Shown: positions 20,075 through 31,986, counted from the stretch's first letter. The stretch: DNA of 64,000 nucleotides from Neobacillus paridis (GCF_016765675.1 NZ_JAESWB010000168.1:310001-374000); one strand, 5' to 3'. Translations and numbers: made by a program. Notes: generated by a model not told the origin, from the sequence alone.

Positions 20075-23000
20075 ATGAGCGAACATGCCCTTGGCAATAA
20101 AAAGCGATTCCAACTCTTGCTCCAGCAGCTGCAATTGGTTGACGATGCTGTTGTAGTGCATTTTAATAATGCGCAAATTGAAAGGTTATTGGTTGAAAAG
20201 AAATCGAGGAAGTGGCATTTTCAATTTTTGCTTGAAAAAATCCTTCCCTTTAATGTGTATATTCAATTTGCTACAAGACTTGAGAAAACTTTTTCGCATA
20301 TTGCAAAAATTTCATATGAATTCAATGTTGAAAGTCCCACGTATACTCAAGAATTACTGCAACAATACTGGAGTTATTGTATTCAGCAAATAGACGGCAT
20401 TTCCCCCCCTCTATTAAAGCTTTTAAATGAACAAATCCCCTTGGTTAACGGGCATAAACTGACAGTCGCTGTTCATAATGAAGCTGAAGGATTAACGATT
20501 AAGCGGAAATATAGTTCTGTGATCGCAACCACACTCCAGTCTTTCGGGTTTCCGGCAATTTCAATTGAAATGGAAGTAAAAAAAGCAGCGAACAGTAATG
20601 AATATGAGCAGTTCTTACAAGCCAAGGAACAAGAGGATCATGAAAGAGCACTTTTAGCATTGGCAGAAATGCAAAAGCAGGGGGCCGAGAAAGACCAAGA
20701 CAATGGCGATGCCAGTGAAGGACCGCTTTCAATTGGCCTTTCGATAAAGGATGACAGCGATCTGCGCAGCATGATCGAAATTGTTGATGAGGAAAGACGA
20801 GTTGTCGTTGAGGGGTATATCTTTGATGCCGAAATCCGTGAATTAAGAAGCGGCCGCTCCTTGCTTACATTTAAAATTACGGACTATACAAGCTCCATCA
20901 TGGTCAAAATGTTTTCCCGTGATAAAGAGGATGCCAATCAATTTCAACGTGTGAAAAAAGGCATGTGGGTAAAGGTTCGCGGCAGTATTCAAAATGATAC
21001 CTTTGTGCGCGACCTCGTGATGATTGCGAACGATATTCATGAAATAAAACCGGTTGAACGCAAGGATACGGCACCAGAGGGAGAAAAGCGCGTTGAACTG
21101 CATCTTCATACCCCCATGAGTCAAATGGATGCTGTCACGCCAGTAAGCACACTTGTGGCCCAGGCGAAAAAATGGGGTCATAAGGCGATTGCCATTACCG
21201 ACCATGCAGTTGCCCAGTCCTTTCCAGAAGCATTTAGTGCTGGAAAGAAACATGATATAAAAATTCTTTATGGGGTCGAGGCCAATTTAGTCGATGATGG
21301 TGTTCCTATTGCCTATAATGATGCTCACCGTCTGCTTGAAGAGGATACTTATGTTGTCTTTGACGTTGAAACAACGGGACTTTCTGCTGTGTATGACACG
21401 ATTATTGAGCTTGCTGCAGTAAAGGTGAAAGGCGGGGAGATTATTGACCGATTTGAATCATTTGCCAACCCCCATCATCGTTTATCAGCGACCACGATTA
21501 ATTTGACCAGTATAACTGATGAAATGGTGGAAAATGCTCCGGAAGTTTCCGAAGTGCTGACCAAGTTCCGTGATTGGGCTCAAGATGCAATCCTGGTTGC
21601 ACATAATGCCACGTTTGATATGGGCTTCTTAAATGTCGGTTATCAAAAAATCGGTTTTGAAAAAGCGGCCAACCCGGTCATTGATACTCTGGAACTGGCT
21701 CGTTTCCTGCATCCGGAACTAAAGAACCACCGCCTAAATACATTGACGAAAAAATATGATGTCGAATTAACACAGCATCACCGAGCCATTTATGATGCTG
21801 AGGCGACAGGTTATTTGTTAATGAAAATGTTAAAGGAAGCCCATGAAAAAGGGATTCTGTATCATGATGAATTTAACGAATATATGGGAAAAGGCAATGC
21901 TTATCAACGAGCCAGACCCTATCATTGCACGCTTTTGGCCCAAACAGAGGCGGGTTTAAAAAACCTATTTAAATTAATTTCGATTGCTCATGTTGAATAT
22001 TTTTACCGTGTGCCAAGGATCCCTCGCTCAGTTCTGCAAAAATACCGCGAAGGAATTATTGTTGGCTCGGCCTGCGACAAAGGTGAAGTGTTTGAAGGAA
22101 TGATGCAAAAGCCTCCGGAGGAAGTCATGGAAATTGCCCGTTTTTATGATTATCTAGAGGTCATGCCAAAGCAAGTGTATGCACCGTTGATTGAAACGGA
22201 ACTGGTCCGTGATGAAAAGGCGCTCGAGCAAATTATTGGCAACATCGTCGCTTTGGGAGACAAGCTGGGGATTCCAGTTGTCGCAACCGGGAATGTCCAT
22301 TATTTGAACGAAAATGATAAGATCTATCGGAAAATCCTGATTAATTCTCAGGGCGGTGCCAATCCGCTCAATCGTCATCAACTTCCCGATGTTCATTTTC
22401 GGACAACCAATGAAATGCTCGATGCCTTTGCCTTTTTAGGAGCAGAAAAGGCTAAGGAAATCGTTGTCACCAACACAAATAAAATTGCTGATATGATAGA
22501 TGTGATCAAGCCGATAAAGGATGAATTATATACACCAAGAATTGAAGGTGCGGAAGAAGAAATTCGGCAAATGAGCTATGAAATGGCCCATAAAATATAC
22601 GGCGACCCGCTGCCGGAAATTGTTGAGGCAAGGCTGGAAAAAGAATTAAAAAGTATTATTGGCCATGGGTTTGCGGTTATTTATTTAATCGCCCACAAAT
22701 TAGTCAAGAAATCTCTTGATGACGGCTATCTTGTCGGGTCAAGGGGCTCTGTCGGTTCTTCGTTAGTGGCAACAATGACGGAAATAACCGAAGTGAATGC
22801 GCTGCCGCCACATTATGTTTGTCCGGAATGCAAACATTCAGAGTTCTTTAATGATGGTTCAGTCGGATCGGGATTTGACTTACCTGATAAAAATTGTCCA
22901 CAATGTGGGGCGAAGTATCGCAAAGACGGCCACGATATTCCTTTTGAGACCTTTTTAGGTTTTAAAGGGGATAAGGTTCCTGATATTGATTTGAACTTCT

Positions 23001-24400
23001 CCGGTGAATATCAGCCAAGAGCTCATAATTATACGAAGGTGTTGTTTGGAGAAGACAATGTCTACCGTGCGGGAACAATCGGCACAGTGGCTGAAAAAAC
23101 AGCTTTTGGCTATGTAAAAGCGTATCAACAGGATAATAATTTGCATATCCGCAATGCCGAAGTGGAACGGCTCGCTGCCGGCTGTACGGGTGTTAAACGG
23201 ACAACCGGTCAGCATCCAGGCGGAATTATCGTTATTCCAGATTACATGGACGTATTTGATTTTACCCCGATCCAGTTTCCGGCGGACGACCGGAATTCGG
23301 AATGGCGGACAACCCATTTTGATTTCCATTCCATTCATGATAACGTCCTAAAACTGGATATTCTTGGTCACGATGATCCGACGGTAATCAGAATGCTTCA
23401 GGATTTAAGCGGAATTGATCCTAAAACGATTCCAACGGATGATCCCGAAGTCATGAAAATCTTTAGCAGTCCCGAATCACTGGGGGTAACTGAGGAACAA
23501 ATTATGTGTAAAACCGGAACACTTGGAATTCCTGAATTTGGGACAAGATTTGTACGGCAAATGCTTGAAGATACAAAACCAACCACTTTTTCCGAACTTG
23601 TCCAAATTTCCGGTCTGTCACATGGCACAGATGTTTGGCTGGGCAATGCCCAAGAATTGATCCAAAATCGGACTTGTACCTTAAGTGAGGTGATTGGCTG
23701 TCGGGATGATATCATGGTGTATCTGATTTATCAGGGGCTTGAACCTTCGTTTGCGTTTAAAATAATGGAATCTGTCCGTAAAGGAAAAGGGTTAACGGAA
23801 GAAATGGAAGCGGAGATGCGCAGGAATAATGTCCCTGAGTGGTATATTGACTCCTGTAAAAAAATTAAATACATGTTCCCTAAAGCCCATGCTGCTGCCT
23901 ATGTATTAATGGCGGTACGGATTGCCTATTTTAAAGTTCATCTGCCGCTTTTATACTATGCTGCCTATTTTACCGTGCGGGCTGAGGATTTTGATATTGA
24001 AATCATGACACGTGGGCCAGAAGCGATTCGGGCCAAAATGGAAGAAATCAATGCCAAAGGATTAGAAGCTTCAAATAAAGAAAAAAGCTTGCTAACTGTT
24101 TTAGAATTGGCATTGGAAATGACCCAGAGAGGTTTCTCTTTCCAAAATTACGATTTATACAAATCGGCTGCTGCAGAGTTTATCATTGATGGGAATTCAT
24201 TAATCCCGCCATTTAATTCTATCCCAGGTCTTGGCACTAATGCCGCCCAAAATATCGTCAAGGCTCGGGCAGAAGGGGAATTTTTATCAAAGGAAGACCT
24301 GCAGCAACGTGGAAAGGTGTCCAAAACCATCCTGGAATATTTGGATAAACAGGGCTGTTTGGAATCACTGCCAGAACAAAACCAACTCTCCTTATTCTAG
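20075..24400 (+). CDS. polC: DNA polymerase III alpha subunit, PolC type
   Basis: The main replicative polymerase of low-GC Gram-positives, with built-in proofreading. The 1441-residue protein has an N-terminal domain, an OB-fold, and a PHP domain split by the exonuclease ([12 protein letters not shown]). The DEDD 3'-5' exonuclease has [20 protein letters not shown] near residue 432. A four-cysteine zinc motif ([10 protein letters not shown] and CPQCG) follows. The polymerase palm has [10 protein letters not shown]. The C-terminus [10 protein letters not shown] ends with a typical beta-clamp-binding motif. The ATG at 20075 is preferred to 20060 for its GGGAGAG ribosome binding site. A TATAAT lies at 20022-20027 without a clear -35. 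Confidence 0.97.
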   Translation: MSEHALGNKKRFQLLLQQLQLVDDAVVVHFNNAQIERLLVEKKSRKWHFQFLLEKILPFNVYIQFATRLEKTFSHIAKISYEFNVESPTYTQELLQQYWSYCIQQIDGISPPLLKLLNEQIPLVNGHKLTVAVHNEAEGLTIKRKYSSVIATTLQSFGFPAISIEMEVKKAANSNEYEQFLQAKEQEDHERALLALAEMQKQGAEKDQDNGDASEGPLSIGLSIKDDSDLRSMIEIVDEERRVVVEGYIFDAEIRELRSGRSLLTFKITDYTSSIMVKMFSRDKEDANQFQRVKKGMWVKVRGSIQNDTFVRDLVMIANDIHEIKPVERKDTAPEGEKRVELHLHTPMSQMDAVTPVSTLVAQAKKWGHKAIAITDHAVAQSFPEAFSAGKKHDIKILYGVEANLVDDGVPIAYNDAHRLLEEDTYVVFDVETTGLSAVYDTIIELAAVKVKGGEIIDRFESFANPHHRLSATTINLTSITDEMVENAPEVSEVLTKFRDWAQDAILVAHNATFDMGFLNVGYQKIGFEKAANPVIDTLELARFLHPELKNHRLNTLTKKYDVELTQHHRAIYDAEATGYLLMKMLKEAHEKGILYHDEFNEYMGKGNAYQRARPYHCTLLAQTEAGLKNLFKLISIAHVEYFYRVPRIPRSVLQKYREGIIVGSACDKGEVFEGMMQKPPEEVMEIARFYDYLEVMPKQVYAPLIETELVRDEKALEQIIGNIVALGDKLGIPVVATGNVHYLNENDKIYRKILINSQGGANPLNRHQLPDVHFRTTNEMLDAFAFLGAEKAKEIVVTNTNKIADMIDVIKPIKDELYTPRIEGAEEEIRQMSYEMAHKIYGDPLPEIVEARLEKELKSIIGHGFAVIYLIAHKLVKKSLDDGYLVGSRGSVGSSLVATMTEITEVNALPPHYVCPECKHSEFFNDGSVGSGFDLPDKNCPQCGAKYRKDGHDIPFETFLGFKGDKVPDIDLNFSGEYQPRAHNYTKVLFGEDNVYRAGTIGTVAEKTAFGYVKAYQQDNNLHIRNAEVERLAAGCTGVKRTTGQHPGGIIVIPDYMDVFDFTPIQFPADDRNSEWRTTHFDFHSIHDNVLKLDILGHDDPTVIRMLQDLSGIDPKTIPTDDPEVMKIFSSPESLGVTEEQIMCKTGTLGIPEFGTRFVRQMLEDTKPTTFSELVQISGLSHGTDVWLGNAQELIQNRTCTLSEVIGCRDDIMVYLIYQGLEPSFAFKIMESVRKGKGLTEEMEAEMRRNNVPEWYIDSCKKIKYMFPKAHAAAYVLMAVRIAYFKVHLPLLYYAAYFTVRAEDFDIEIMTRGPEAIRAKMEEINAKGLEASNKEKSLLTVLELALEMTQRGFSFQNYDLYKSAAAEFIIDGNSLIPPFNSIPGLGTNAAQNIVKARAEGEFLSKEDLQQRGKVSKTILEYLDKQGCLESLPEQNQLSLF

Positions 24401-24421
24401 GGGTGCTTCCGCTTTTCTGAT

Positions 24422-24450
24422 TTGCATAAACAATATGGTTATGGTATAGT
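24422..24450 (+). promoter_or_regulatory. Promoter of the rimP-nusA-infB operon
   Basis: TTGCAT (24422-24427) and TATAGT (24445-24450), exactly 17 nt apart. Confidence 0.7.
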
Positions 24451-24484
24451 TTTATTGGAAATACTAAAGATTACTCTCGTATCT

Positions 24485-24507
24485 AAGAGTGGGATTCTCC
24501 CACTCTT
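24485..24507 (+). promoter_or_regulatory. Hairpin in the rimP leader
   Basis: A perfect 10-bp stem, AAGAGTGGGA with TCCCACTCTT, around a 3 nt loop. It is followed by TCGTG rather than a full T run, so it is a weak terminator at best. Being downstream of the promoter, it could act as an attenuator or binding site in the nusA operon leader. Its role is not proven. Confidence 0.5.
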
Positions 24508-24588
24508 TCGTGTTGTTTACAGTGGTTTTTTTGTTACTTTGATAAAGCTTCCGCTAAAGATCGGTCTGGGTGGAAAAGGAGGTATGGC

Positions 24589-25059
24589 ATGAGCAAAGTA
24601 ACGGAAGTGGTCGAAGAACTGGCCGCACCGATTTGTCAAGAGCTTGACATAGAACTGGTGGAAATAGAATATGTGAAGGAAGGAAAAAGCTGGTTTCTTC
24701 GCGTATTTATTGATAAAGAGCTTGGTGTGGACATTGAAGATTGCGGTTTGGTAAGTGAACGTCTTAGTGAGAAACTGGATGAAGTGGATCCCATTCCACA
24801 CAACTACTTTTTGGAAGTATCATCTCCTGGTGCTGAACGACCATTAAAAAAACAAAAGGATTTTGAGAAGGCGATTGGTAAAAATATTTTAGTTAAAACG
24901 TATGAACCAATTAATGGTGAAAAAAGCTTTGAAGGTATTTTACTTGAATTTGATGGTCAACAGATTAAACTCGAAATGAAAATGAAAACCCGAAAAGAAA
25001 CCATTGAAATTCCTTATGAAAAAGTCGCTGCTGTAAGGCTTGCTGTCACTTTTTCGTAA
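24589..25059 (+). CDS. rimP: Ribosome maturation factor RimP
   Basis: Helps 30S subunit maturation. The 156-residue protein (YlxS in B. subtilis) has the N-terminal alpha/beta domain with [20 protein letters not shown] and the motif [16 protein letters not shown]. The C-terminal beta-barrel ends in [21 protein letters not shown] lies before the ATG. It is the first gene of rimP-nusA-rnpM-ylxQ-infB-ylxP-rbfA, a conserved translation and transcription operon. Confidence 0.95.
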   Translation: MSKVTEVVEELAAPICQELDIELVEIEYVKEGKSWFLRVFIDKELGVDIEDCGLVSERLSEKLDEVDPIPHNYFLEVSSPGAERPLKKQKDFEKAIGKNILVKTYEPINGEKSFEGILLEFDGQQIKLEMKMKTRKETIEIPYEKVAAVRLAVTFS

Positions 25060-25104
25060 TGATTACCCAAAAGAAAAATAACAGGATTAGGGGGATACAA
25101 AAAA

Positions 25105-26226
25105 ATGAGCAGCGAATTATTGGATGCTCTTACCGTTCTGGAAAAAGAGAAGGGCATTTCCAGAGATGTATTAATAGAAGCAATAGAAGCAGCACTGGTT
25201 TCGGCGTATCGTCGAAATTTTAATCAGGCCCAGAACGTTAGAATTGATTTAAATTTAGAAACCGGTTCAATGCGGGTTTTTGCCCGCAAAGAGGTAGTAG
25301 AAGAAGTTTTTGATCCACGTCTGGAAATCTCGTTGGAGGATGCCCAGCGTATCAATCCAAATTATCAAATAGAAGATATCGTCGAAATGGAAGTGACACC
25401 TAAAGACTTTGGCAGAATTGCCGCACAGACAGCCAAGCAAGTTGTCACCCAACGTGTAAGGGAAGCGGAAAGAGGAATTATTTACTCCGAATTTATCGAC
25501 CGCGAAGAAGATATCATGACCGGAATTGTTCAAAGGCTTGATTCCAAATTTATTTATGTCAGTTTAGGAAAAATCGAAGCTTTATTGCCAGTAAATGAAC
25601 AGATGCCAAATGAACGGTATAAACCGCATGACCGAATTAAAGTCTTTATTACAAAAGTAGAAAAGACAACAAAAGGACCACAAATTTTTGTATCACGCAC
25701 TCATCCAGGATTATTAAAACGTTTATTTGAAATTGAGGTACCGGAAATTTATGATGGGACAGTCGAAATTAAATCTGTAGCCCGCGAAGCAGGTGACCGC
25801 TCAAAAATTTCCGTTCATTCGGATAATCCTGAGGTGGATCCGGTTGGTTCTTGTGTTGGACCAAAAGGAGCAAGGGTACAGGCTGTGGTAAATGAATTAA
25901 AAGGCGAAAAAATCGATATTGTCAAATGGTCGGATGACCCGGTTGTTTTTGTGGCCAATGCCTTAAGTCCTTCCAAAGTGCTGGATGTGATTGTAAACGA
26001 GGATGAAAAAGCAACGACAGTCGTGGTTCCTGATTATCAACTCTCCCTGGCCATTGGCAAGCGAGGACAAAATGCTCGTCTTGCTGCGAAATTAACCGGC
26101 TGGAAGATTGATATTAAGTCGGAAACGGAAGCACGTGAACTGGAAATCTATCCACGGGAAGAAATGATCAAGTTGTTTGATGATCAAATTGATTCCAACT
26201 TTGAAGAAGAAGAAAAGTTTGATTAA
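25105..26226 (+). CDS. nusA: Transcription termination/antitermination factor NusA
   Basis: Binds RNA polymerase and nascent RNA to modulate pausing and intrinsic termination. The 373-residue protein has the N-terminal polymerase-binding domain. An S1 domain lies around residues 135-200 ([20 protein letters not shown]). Two KH domains follow, with [20 protein letters not shown] and [19 protein letters not shown]. The short form without the C-terminal acidic repeats of E. coli NusA is normal for Bacillus. Confidence 0.97.
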   Translation: MSSELLDALTVLEKEKGISRDVLIEAIEAALVSAYRRNFNQAQNVRIDLNLETGSMRVFARKEVVEEVFDPRLEISLEDAQRINPNYQIEDIVEMEVTPKDFGRIAAQTAKQVVTQRVREAERGIIYSEFIDREEDIMTGIVQRLDSKFIYVSLGKIEALLPVNEQMPNERYKPHDRIKVFITKVEKTTKGPQIFVSRTHPGLLKRLFEIEVPEIYDGTVEIKSVAREAGDRSKISVHSDNPEVDPVGSCVGPKGARVQAVVNELKGEKIDIVKWSDDPVVFVANALSPSKVLDVIVNEDEKATTVVVPDYQLSLAIGKRGQNARLAAKLTGWKIDIKSETEARELEIYPREEMIKLFDDQIDSNFEEEEKFD

Positions 26227-26243
26227 AGGTAAGGTGAATGATT

Positions 26244-26528
26244 GTGAACACAAAGAGAAAAGTTCCTATGCGCAAATGTGTGGCTACCGGTGAAATGAAA
26301 CCGAAAAAAGAACTCGTTCGCATCGTTCGCACAAAAGAAGGGGAAGTCTCGATCGATTTAACCGGAAAAAAATCGGGAAGAGGGGCATACCTTTCAAGGG
26401 ATAAGGAAGCAGTTCTGTTAGCGAAGAAGAAAAATATTTTATCTAATCATCTAGAAGTACCTGTAACAGATGCAATCTATGAAGAACTGCTTTCATTAAT
26501 TGAGAAGGAGAACGGGTCATCCAAATGA
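26244..26528 (+). CDS. rnpM: RNase P modulator RnpM (YlxR)
   Basis: Small RNA-binding protein of the YlxR family, which in B. subtilis binds the RNase P RNA and modulates tRNA maturation. The 94-residue protein has the family core [16 protein letters not shown] and [14 protein letters not shown]. The GTG at 26244 is chosen over the ATG at 26238, because AAGGTGA ends one base before that ATG. The stop overlaps the ylxQ start (ATGA), showing tight coupling. Confidence 0.92.
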   Translation: MNTKRKVPMRKCVATGEMKPKKELVRIVRTKEGEVSIDLTGKKSGRGAYLSRDKEAVLLAKKKNILSNHLEVPVTDAIYEELLSLIEKENGSSK

Positions 26529-26827
26529 AACAAAATCAATGGTTATCATTGCTTGGATTGGCCAATCGGGCACGAAAAATTATCTCGGGCGAGGAGTTAA
26601 GTATTAACGAAATCCGGAGCGGAAAGGCAAAGCTCGTTTTATTATCCAGTGACGCCTCACAAAATACGACGAAAAAGATTACAGATAAATGTAATTCATA
26701 CAATGTTCCATTAAAAATAGTGGAAAATCGTTATCTTCTTGGCCAGGCGATTGGCAAAGAAGCCCGCGTTGTTGTAGCTGTATTGGATGATGGATTTGCT
26801 AAGAAACTGGTAACGTTGCTCGATTAA
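26525..26827 (+). CDS. ylxQ: L7Ae-family ribosomal/K-turn binding protein YlxQ
   Basis: A 100-residue protein of the L7Ae/L30e family that binds kink-turn RNA. The fold is visible in [33 protein letters not shown] and the C-terminal [20 protein letters not shown]. It is a paralogue of YbxF. The ATG overlaps the rnpM stop by four bases. The exact RNA target is not known to me. Confidence 0.9.
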   Translation: MKQNQWLSLLGLANRARKIISGEELSINEIRSGKAKLVLLSSDASQNTTKKITDKCNSYNVPLKIVENRYLLGQAIGKEARVVVAVLDDGFAKKLVTLLD

Positions 26828-26847
26828 TTCTAGCGGGGGTGAAAACA

Positions 26848-29151
26848 ATGAGTAAACTACGCGTTTATGAATATGCAAAAAAACACAATCTTTCAAGTAA
26901 AGAAATCATTTCAAAATTAAAAGAAATGAATATAGAAGTTACAAACCATATGGCAACATTAGAAGAGGCTCAAATTAAAAAGCTTGATGATGTCTATAAT
27001 AAAAGTGAAAGAAAGACCCAAGAGAAGAAACAGGTAAATCAAAAGCCGAAAAGGCCGGCAAATTCTTCATCTTCAGCAAAACGGAACGGCCGTCCTTCTC
27101 AGCCAAAACAAACGAAAAAACCAGATGCACAGCCAAAGGTAGCAGCAAAAGCGTCACCAAAGGCTTTTGAAGACGAAGAAGATACCGTAGCTGTACCGAG
27201 CAAGATTAAGGTTGCTGCTTCACCAAAAAGTAAAGAAGGAAAGAAGCACGATCAGGAGTACCAATCAAAAGAGAATAAAGCATTCCAGTCTAATAAAGGA
27301 AAGTCCAGACCTCATCATCATCAAAATCGTAATCATAATAAGCGGAAAAACTATCAACAAGTGGAGACTCCTCCGCAAAAGAAGAAGGAAAAAGAACTTC
27401 CGGCAAAGATTACATTTACTGAATCCTTAACGGTCGCTGAACTCGCAAAAAAATTACACAGAGAGCCTTCTGAAATTATTAAAAAGCTTTTCTTGCTCGG
27501 TGTAATGGCAACAATCAATCAAGATTTAGATAAAGATGCCATTGAATTGATTGCCAGCGAGTATGGTGTTGAGGTCGAAGAAGAAGTCAGAGTTGATACT
27601 ACCGATTTAGAGGTGTATTTTACTCCTGATCCAGAAGAATCCTTAGTGGAACGGCCGGCAGTTGTCACCATCATGGGTCACGTTGACCACGGAAAAACAA
27701 CATTACTGGATTCGATTAGGAATACGAAAGTAACGGAAGGCGAAGCAGGCGGAATTACCCAGCATATCGGTGCCTATCAAGTAGTTGAAAACGGTAAAAA
27801 AATTACCTTTCTTGATACTCCTGGGCATGCGGCATTTACAACAATGCGGGCTCGCGGAGCGCAAATTACCGATATCACTGTTCTTGTTGTCGCTGCTGAT
27901 GATGGGGTTATGCCGCAAACAGTTGAGGCGATTAACCACGCCAAAGCAGCGGATGTTCCAATCATAGTCGCCGTCAATAAAATAGATAAGGAAGCAGCCA
28001 ACCCTGATCGTGTTATGCAGGAGTTGACCGAATATGGTTTAGTGGCAGAAGCCTGGGGCGGTGATACTATTTTTGTTCCTATTTCCGCAAAAAATGGCGA
28101 TGGAATCGACAACTTGCTGGAAATGATTTTACTTGTTAGCGAAGTTGCGGAATTAAAGGCAAATCCAAACCGCAAAGCATTGGGTACTGTGATTGAGGCT
28201 CGCTTAGATAAAGGCCGTGGATCTGTCGCTACATTGCTAATTCAAAATGGAACATTAAAGGTTGGCGATCCAATAGTTGTCGGTAATACATTCGGCCGTG
28301 TCCGGGCAATGGTAAATGATAAAGGTCGGCGTGTAAAGGATGCTGGACCATCTACTCCAGTCGAAATTACCGGCCTTAATGATGTGCCGCAGGCGGGTGA
28401 CCGGTTCGTTGTTTTCGATGATGAAAAAACAGCCCGTCATGTTGGTGAAGCTCGTGCTCAGCAGGCATTGGTTGCCCAGCGCGGCGAAAAAGTGCGCGTC
28501 AGCCTAGATAATTTATTTGAACAATTGAAGCAAGGAGAAATGAAGGACCTTAATGTTGTTCTAAAATCTGATGTTCAAGGCTCCGCAGAGGCATTAGCTG
28601 CATCATTAAATAAAATCGATGTAGAAGGTGTCAATATTAAAATTATCCATAATGGTACAGGGGCTATAAATGAATCGGATATCACCCTTGCTGCTGCCTC
28701 CAATGCCATTGTAATTGGCTTTAATGTCCGTCCGGATGCCAATGCTAAACGTGCTGCGGAAGCTGAAAAAGTTGATGTTCGTCTTCACCGTATCATTTAT
28801 AAGGTTATTGAGGAAATGGAAGCTGCGATGAAGGGAATGCTTGATCCTGAATTTGTAGAAAAAATTATTGGTCAGGCCGAGGTTCGTCAGACCTTTAAGG
28901 TTTCCAAAGTTGGAACAATTGCCGGTTCCTATGTCACTGATGGCAAGATTACACGTGACAGCGGTGTCCGCGTGATCCGCAATGGCGTGGTTATCTTCGA
29001 AGGTGAAATAGATGCCCTAAAACGCTTCAAAGACGATGTAAAAGAAGTGGCACAAGGATATGAATGTGGTATTACCATCAAAAACTTCAATGATATTAAA
29101 GAGGAAGACATCATTGAGGCATTTGTAATGGAAGAAGTGGAACGTAAATGA
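26848..29151 (+). CDS. infB: Translation initiation factor IF-2
   Basis: GTPase that brings initiator fMet-tRNA to the ribosome. The 767-residue protein has an N-terminal helix ([19 protein letters not shown]), then a long lysine-, proline- and asparagine-rich linker up to about residue 180. The G domain carries GHVDHGKTT near residue 277 and DTPGH, with NKID further on. Domains II-IV end in FVMEEVERK. The ATG at 26848 follows GGGGGTG; the upstream GTG at 26839 lies in the ribosome binding site. ylxP starts inside the stop (ATGA). Confidence 0.97.
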   Translation: MSKLRVYEYAKKHNLSSKEIISKLKEMNIEVTNHMATLEEAQIKKLDDVYNKSERKTQEKKQVNQKPKRPANSSSSAKRNGRPSQPKQTKKPDAQPKVAAKASPKAFEDEEDTVAVPSKIKVAASPKSKEGKKHDQEYQSKENKAFQSNKGKSRPHHHQNRNHNKRKNYQQVETPPQKKKEKELPAKITFTESLTVAELAKKLHREPSEIIKKLFLLGVMATINQDLDKDAIELIASEYGVEVEEEVRVDTTDLEVYFTPDPEESLVERPAVVTIMGHVDHGKTTLLDSIRNTKVTEGEAGGITQHIGAYQVVENGKKITFLDTPGHAAFTTMRARGAQITDITVLVVAADDGVMPQTVEAINHAKAADVPIIVAVNKIDKEAANPDRVMQELTEYGLVAEAWGGDTIFVPISAKNGDGIDNLLEMILLVSEVAELKANPNRKALGTVIEARLDKGRGSVATLLIQNGTLKVGDPIVVGNTFGRVRAMVNDKGRRVKDAGPSTPVEITGLNDVPQAGDRFVVFDDEKTARHVGEARAQQALVAQRGEKVRVSLDNLFEQLKQGEMKDLNVVLKSDVQGSAEALAASLNKIDVEGVNIKIIHNGTGAINESDITLAAASNAIVIGFNVRPDANAKRAAEAEKVDVRLHRIIYKVIEEMEAAMKGMLDPEFVEKIIGQAEVRQTFKVSKVGTIAGSYVTDGKITRDSGVRVIRNGVVIFEGEIDALKRFKDDVKEVAQGYECGITIKNFNDIKEEDIIEAFVMEEVERK

Positions 29152-29429
29152 TCATCGGCGTTGCCGACTGTGAATGCATCATCTATGATGCCCATTCCTT
29201 AAAAGAGAAACGGGCAGTATTGCAGCGAATTCTTACCCGGATTAGGCAAAAATTCAATGTTTCCGCAGCTGAGGTTGGCTTTCAAGATGTATGGCAGCGA
29301 ACAAAAATTGGCATCGCTGCTATTTCCGAAGCGCGGATCGGGGCTGAACAAGAGCTGCAAAATGTATTAAAATTTATCGATTCGTTTCCGGAAATAGAAA
29401 GAACGATCACCGAAATAGAATGGCTTTAA
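29148..29429 (+). CDS. ylxP: DUF503 family protein YlxP
   Basis: A 93-residue member of the DUF503 family, conserved between infB and rbfA in Firmicutes. The sequence [20 protein letters not shown] and [15 protein letters not shown] is typical. B. subtilis YlxP has been linked to ribosome assembly, but I would not assign a reaction. It overlaps infB by four bases and is followed closely by rbfA. Confidence 0.9.
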   Translation: MIIGVADCECIIYDAHSLKEKRAVLQRILTRIRQKFNVSAAEVGFQDVWQRTKIGIAAISEARIGAEQELQNVLKFIDSFPEIERTITEIEWL

Positions 29430-29446
29430 AGTAAGAGGTGAATGTG

Positions 29447-29827
29447 ATGAGCCATAGACCAAATCGTGTTGGAGAGCAAATGAAAAAAGAACTAAGTGAC
29501 ATAATCGGCCGTAAAATTAAAGATCCGCGGATCGGTTTTGTAACGGTGACGGACGTTCAAGTAACAGGAGATCTTCAGCAAGCCAAAGTATTTATTTCTG
29601 TATTGGGTGATGATGAGCAGAAAGAAAATACATTAAAAGGACTCGCAAAGGCGAAAGGATTTATCCGATCCGAGATTGGCCACCGTATTCGGCTGCGCAA
29701 AACACCTGAAATCATTTTTGAATTTGATGAATCAATCGATTATGGAAATCGGATTGAATCACTCATTCATGAACTCCATACAGAAGAAAAATCTGTGGAA
29801 ACAAATGAGGAAGAAAAAAATCAATAG
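29447..29827 (+). CDS. rbfA: 30S ribosome-binding factor RbfA
   Basis: Cold-shock-associated assembly factor that binds free 30S subunits and helps process the 16S rRNA 5' end. The 126-residue protein has the KH-like fold with [40 protein letters not shown] and the C-terminal [17 protein letters not shown]. The ATG at 29447 follows AGAGGTGA; the GTG at 29438 falls in the ribosome binding site. It ends the operon, with a strong terminator 27 nt later. Confidence 0.95.
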   Translation: MSHRPNRVGEQMKKELSDIIGRKIKDPRIGFVTVTDVQVTGDLQQAKVFISVLGDDEQKENTLKGLAKAKGFIRSEIGHRIRLRKTPEIIFEFDESIDYGNRIESLIHELHTEEKSVETNEEEKNQ

Positions 29828-29854
29828 ACATGATACACCTCGATTGAACAGGTG

Positions 29855-29886
29855 AAATGGATAGACAATCGTCTATCCATTTTTTT
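29855..29886 (+). terminator. Terminator after rbfA
   Basis: Perfect 11-bp stem AATGGATAGAC with GTCTATCCATT around AATC, followed by a T run. Confidence 0.95.
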
Positions 29887-29910
29887 CGGGACGAAAGGAG
29901 CAGAGAATGA

Positions 29911-30834
29911 ATGGTGGAAGGAATTTTACCATTGTTTAAACCAGCTGGGTTAACGAGTCATGACTGTGTTTATCAATTACGAAAAATCTTAAAAACCAAA
30001 AAAATTGGTCATACGGGTACTTTGGATCCGGAAGTCACCGGTGTTCTCCCAATTTGTATTGGAAAAGCAACCAAGGTTGCTGAATATATGACAGATGCCG
30101 GAAAGGCTTATGAGGGTGAGGTAACGATTGGCTATTCTACGACCACAGAAGATGCTGCTGGGGAAATAGTTGCCAAAAAACCTGTTATGAAACCGATTTT
30201 GCGTGATGATATTTTACAGGTGTTCGATTCATTAACAGGCGAAATCGTTCAAACACCACCGATGTTTTCGGCAGTGAAGGTCAAAGGAGTCCGTCTTTAC
30301 GAGTATGCTCGAAAAGGAATTGAAGTTGAACGACCATCGAGAAAGGTAACCATTTATTCGATTCAACTTCTGGACAACTGTTCTAAGTGGACCGGAGAAA
30401 CGATCCGTTTTAGGTTTAAAGTAGACTGCAGTAAAGGGACCTATATTAGAACGTTGGCGGTTATGATCGGTGAAAAATTAGGTTATCCGGCGCATATGTC
30501 AAGCTTAACGAGGATTCGATCGGCATCGTTTTCACTGGAGGACTGTTTTACCTTAGAAGAAGTTGAAGAATTAGCAGCAGAGGGAAAAGTGGAAACCATT
30601 TTAAAGCCGCTTGAAACGGCGCTTTCTCATTTGCCCAAATTAAAAATAAATGATAAAGTAGCAGAGAAAGTGAAAAATGGTGTATTACTAGCCATTCCAG
30701 AAAATTTAAAATCATGTACCGGGCCTATTGTTGTAGAAACAAAAGATGGACTGGCGTTGGCTATTTATGCGAAGCATCCTAGCAAGTCAGATCTATTAAA
30801 ACCTGTTAAGGTATTGAGGAGCAATCCAGAATAA
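29911..30834 (+). CDS. truB: tRNA pseudouridine-55 synthase TruB
   Basis: Makes pseudouridine 55 in the T-loop of tRNAs. The 307-residue protein has the catalytic aspartate in GHTGTLDPEVTG (Asp39), plus PPMFSAVKVKGVRLYEYAR and CSKGTYIRTLAVMIGEKL. A PUA-like C-terminal domain follows. The ATG at 29911 is used, with AAAGGAG about 11 nt upstream. It lies after a terminator and 30 nt before ribF. Confidence 0.95.
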   Translation: MVEGILPLFKPAGLTSHDCVYQLRKILKTKKIGHTGTLDPEVTGVLPICIGKATKVAEYMTDAGKAYEGEVTIGYSTTTEDAAGEIVAKKPVMKPILRDDILQVFDSLTGEIVQTPPMFSAVKVKGVRLYEYARKGIEVERPSRKVTIYSIQLLDNCSKWTGETIRFRFKVDCSKGTYIRTLAVMIGEKLGYPAHMSSLTRIRSASFSLEDCFTLEEVEELAAEGKVETILKPLETALSHLPKLKINDKVAEKVKNGVLLAIPENLKSCTGPIVVETKDGLALAIYAKHPSKSDLLKPVKVLRSNPE

Positions 30835-30864
30835 AGGTTAAGGTAAAGAAAAGGTGAGTTTCCA

Positions 30865-31830
30865 TTGGAAGTAATGAAGTTAGAGTTTCCTTTAAACATA
30901 ACGAAACAAGAGATACCGCCATTGGTAATGGCTCTGGGCTATTTTGATGGTGTTCATTTGGGACATCAACAGGTGATTCTTGAAGCAAAAAAACAGGCAA
31001 TGAACAAGGGCATGAGCAGTGCGGTGATGACCTTCGATCCGCATCCTTCGGTAGTGTTAGCGAGGGAAAAAAAGCAGGTACAATATATAACGCCATTATC
31101 TGAAAAGATTAAGGTGATGGAACAGCTTGGAGTGGACTATTTATTTATTGTTCATTTTACTGCGGAATTTGCCAACTTGCTGCCTCAGGAATTTGTTGAT
31201 CAATATATCATCGGCTTGAATGTAAAGCATGTAGTCGCTGGATTTGATTATACGTATGGACGAATGGGGAAAGGCAATATGGAAACATTGCCGTTTCATT
31301 CGAGAGAGCAATTTACTTATACAGTAGTACCAAAATATACAGATAACCATGAAAAAGTAAGCTCGACAAGAATTCGCGGTCTGCTGAAGGAAGGAAAAAT
31401 TGATTCTATTCCAAGCCTGTTAGGAAGATATTATACGACAACTGGGATTGTCATCCAAGGAGACAAACGCGGGAGAACACTTGGGTTTCCAACAGCCAAT
31501 ATTGAACTAAATGATGAATATAGTATACCCCCGGTTGGAGTTTATGCTGTCAGAATAAAGGTTAAAGATAGATGGCATCAGGGAGTATGCAATGTGGGCT
31601 ATAAACCAACATTTCATAGGGACAACCAAAAGATTTCAATCGAAGTGTTCATTTTTGATTTCGACCAGGACATCTATGGGGTAGAGGCAGTGGTTGAATG
31701 GCATCTATACCTACGAAAAGAACAAAAATTTTCAGGGGTTGATGATTTGATCAAGCAAATTGAAAAGGACAAACAAAATGCTTCCGAATACTTTAGAAAA
31801 GCGGGTACACTTTTTACCAAGGTTGATTAA
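30865..31830 (+). CDS. ribF: Bifunctional riboflavin kinase / FAD synthetase
   Basis: Phosphorylates riboflavin to FMN and adenylates FMN to FAD. The 321-residue protein has the N-terminal nucleotidyltransferase domain (ALGYFDGVHLGHQQVI, SSTRIRGLLKEGKI). The C-terminal flavokinase domain has GDKRGRTLGFPTANIEL, and VCNIGYKPTF is read here as VCNVGYKPTF. In B. subtilis it is called ribC. The TTG at 30865 is chosen because AAGGTGAG is 6-7 nt upstream; ATG at 30874 is an alternative. Confidence 0.94.
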   Translation: MEVMKLEFPLNITKQEIPPLVMALGYFDGVHLGHQQVILEAKKQAMNKGMSSAVMTFDPHPSVVLAREKKQVQYITPLSEKIKVMEQLGVDYLFIVHFTAEFANLLPQEFVDQYIIGLNVKHVVAGFDYTYGRMGKGNMETLPFHSREQFTYTVVPKYTDNHEKVSSTRIRGLLKEGKIDSIPSLLGRYYTTTGIVIQGDKRGRTLGFPTANIELNDEYSIPPVGVYAVRIKVKDRWHQGVCNVGYKPTFHRDNQKISIEVFIFDFDQDIYGVEAVVEWHLYLRKEQKFSGVDDLIKQIEKDKQNASEYFRKAGTLFTKVD

Positions 31831-31865
31831 ATTGAGAATATCTTGGATATTATTAGTGATAGAAC

Positions 31866-31894
31866 TTGCATTTTGACGGAAAACGTTGTATTCT
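31866..31894 (+). promoter_or_regulatory. Promoter of rpsO
   Basis: TTGCAT (31866-31871) and TATTCT (31889-31894) with an exact 17 nt spacer. Confidence 0.6.
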
Positions 31895-31923
31895 TAACTA
31901 CGTATTAAATGAACCTTTACTTG

Positions 31924-31961
31924 GCATGTCGCCTCACCAACGCATGCTCAGTAACAGGTGA
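31924..31961 (+). promoter_or_regulatory. Possible pseudoknot in the rpsO leader (S15 autoregulation)
   Basis: GCATG (31924-31928) pairs with CATGC (31943-31947). Its loop contains TCACC (31934-31938), which can pair with GGTGA (31957-31961) just before the ribosome binding site. This gives an H-type pseudoknot layout. S15 is known to bind structured rpsO leaders in several bacteria. The pairing is seen in the sequence; its function is inferred. Confidence 0.45.
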
Positions 31962-31986
31962 TTTGGATAATAGGAGGTGAACTTGG

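Noticed and set aside
24231..24449. Short ORF overlapping the polC 3' end
   Set aside because: Alternate frame of polC with no independent ribosome binding site or similarity.
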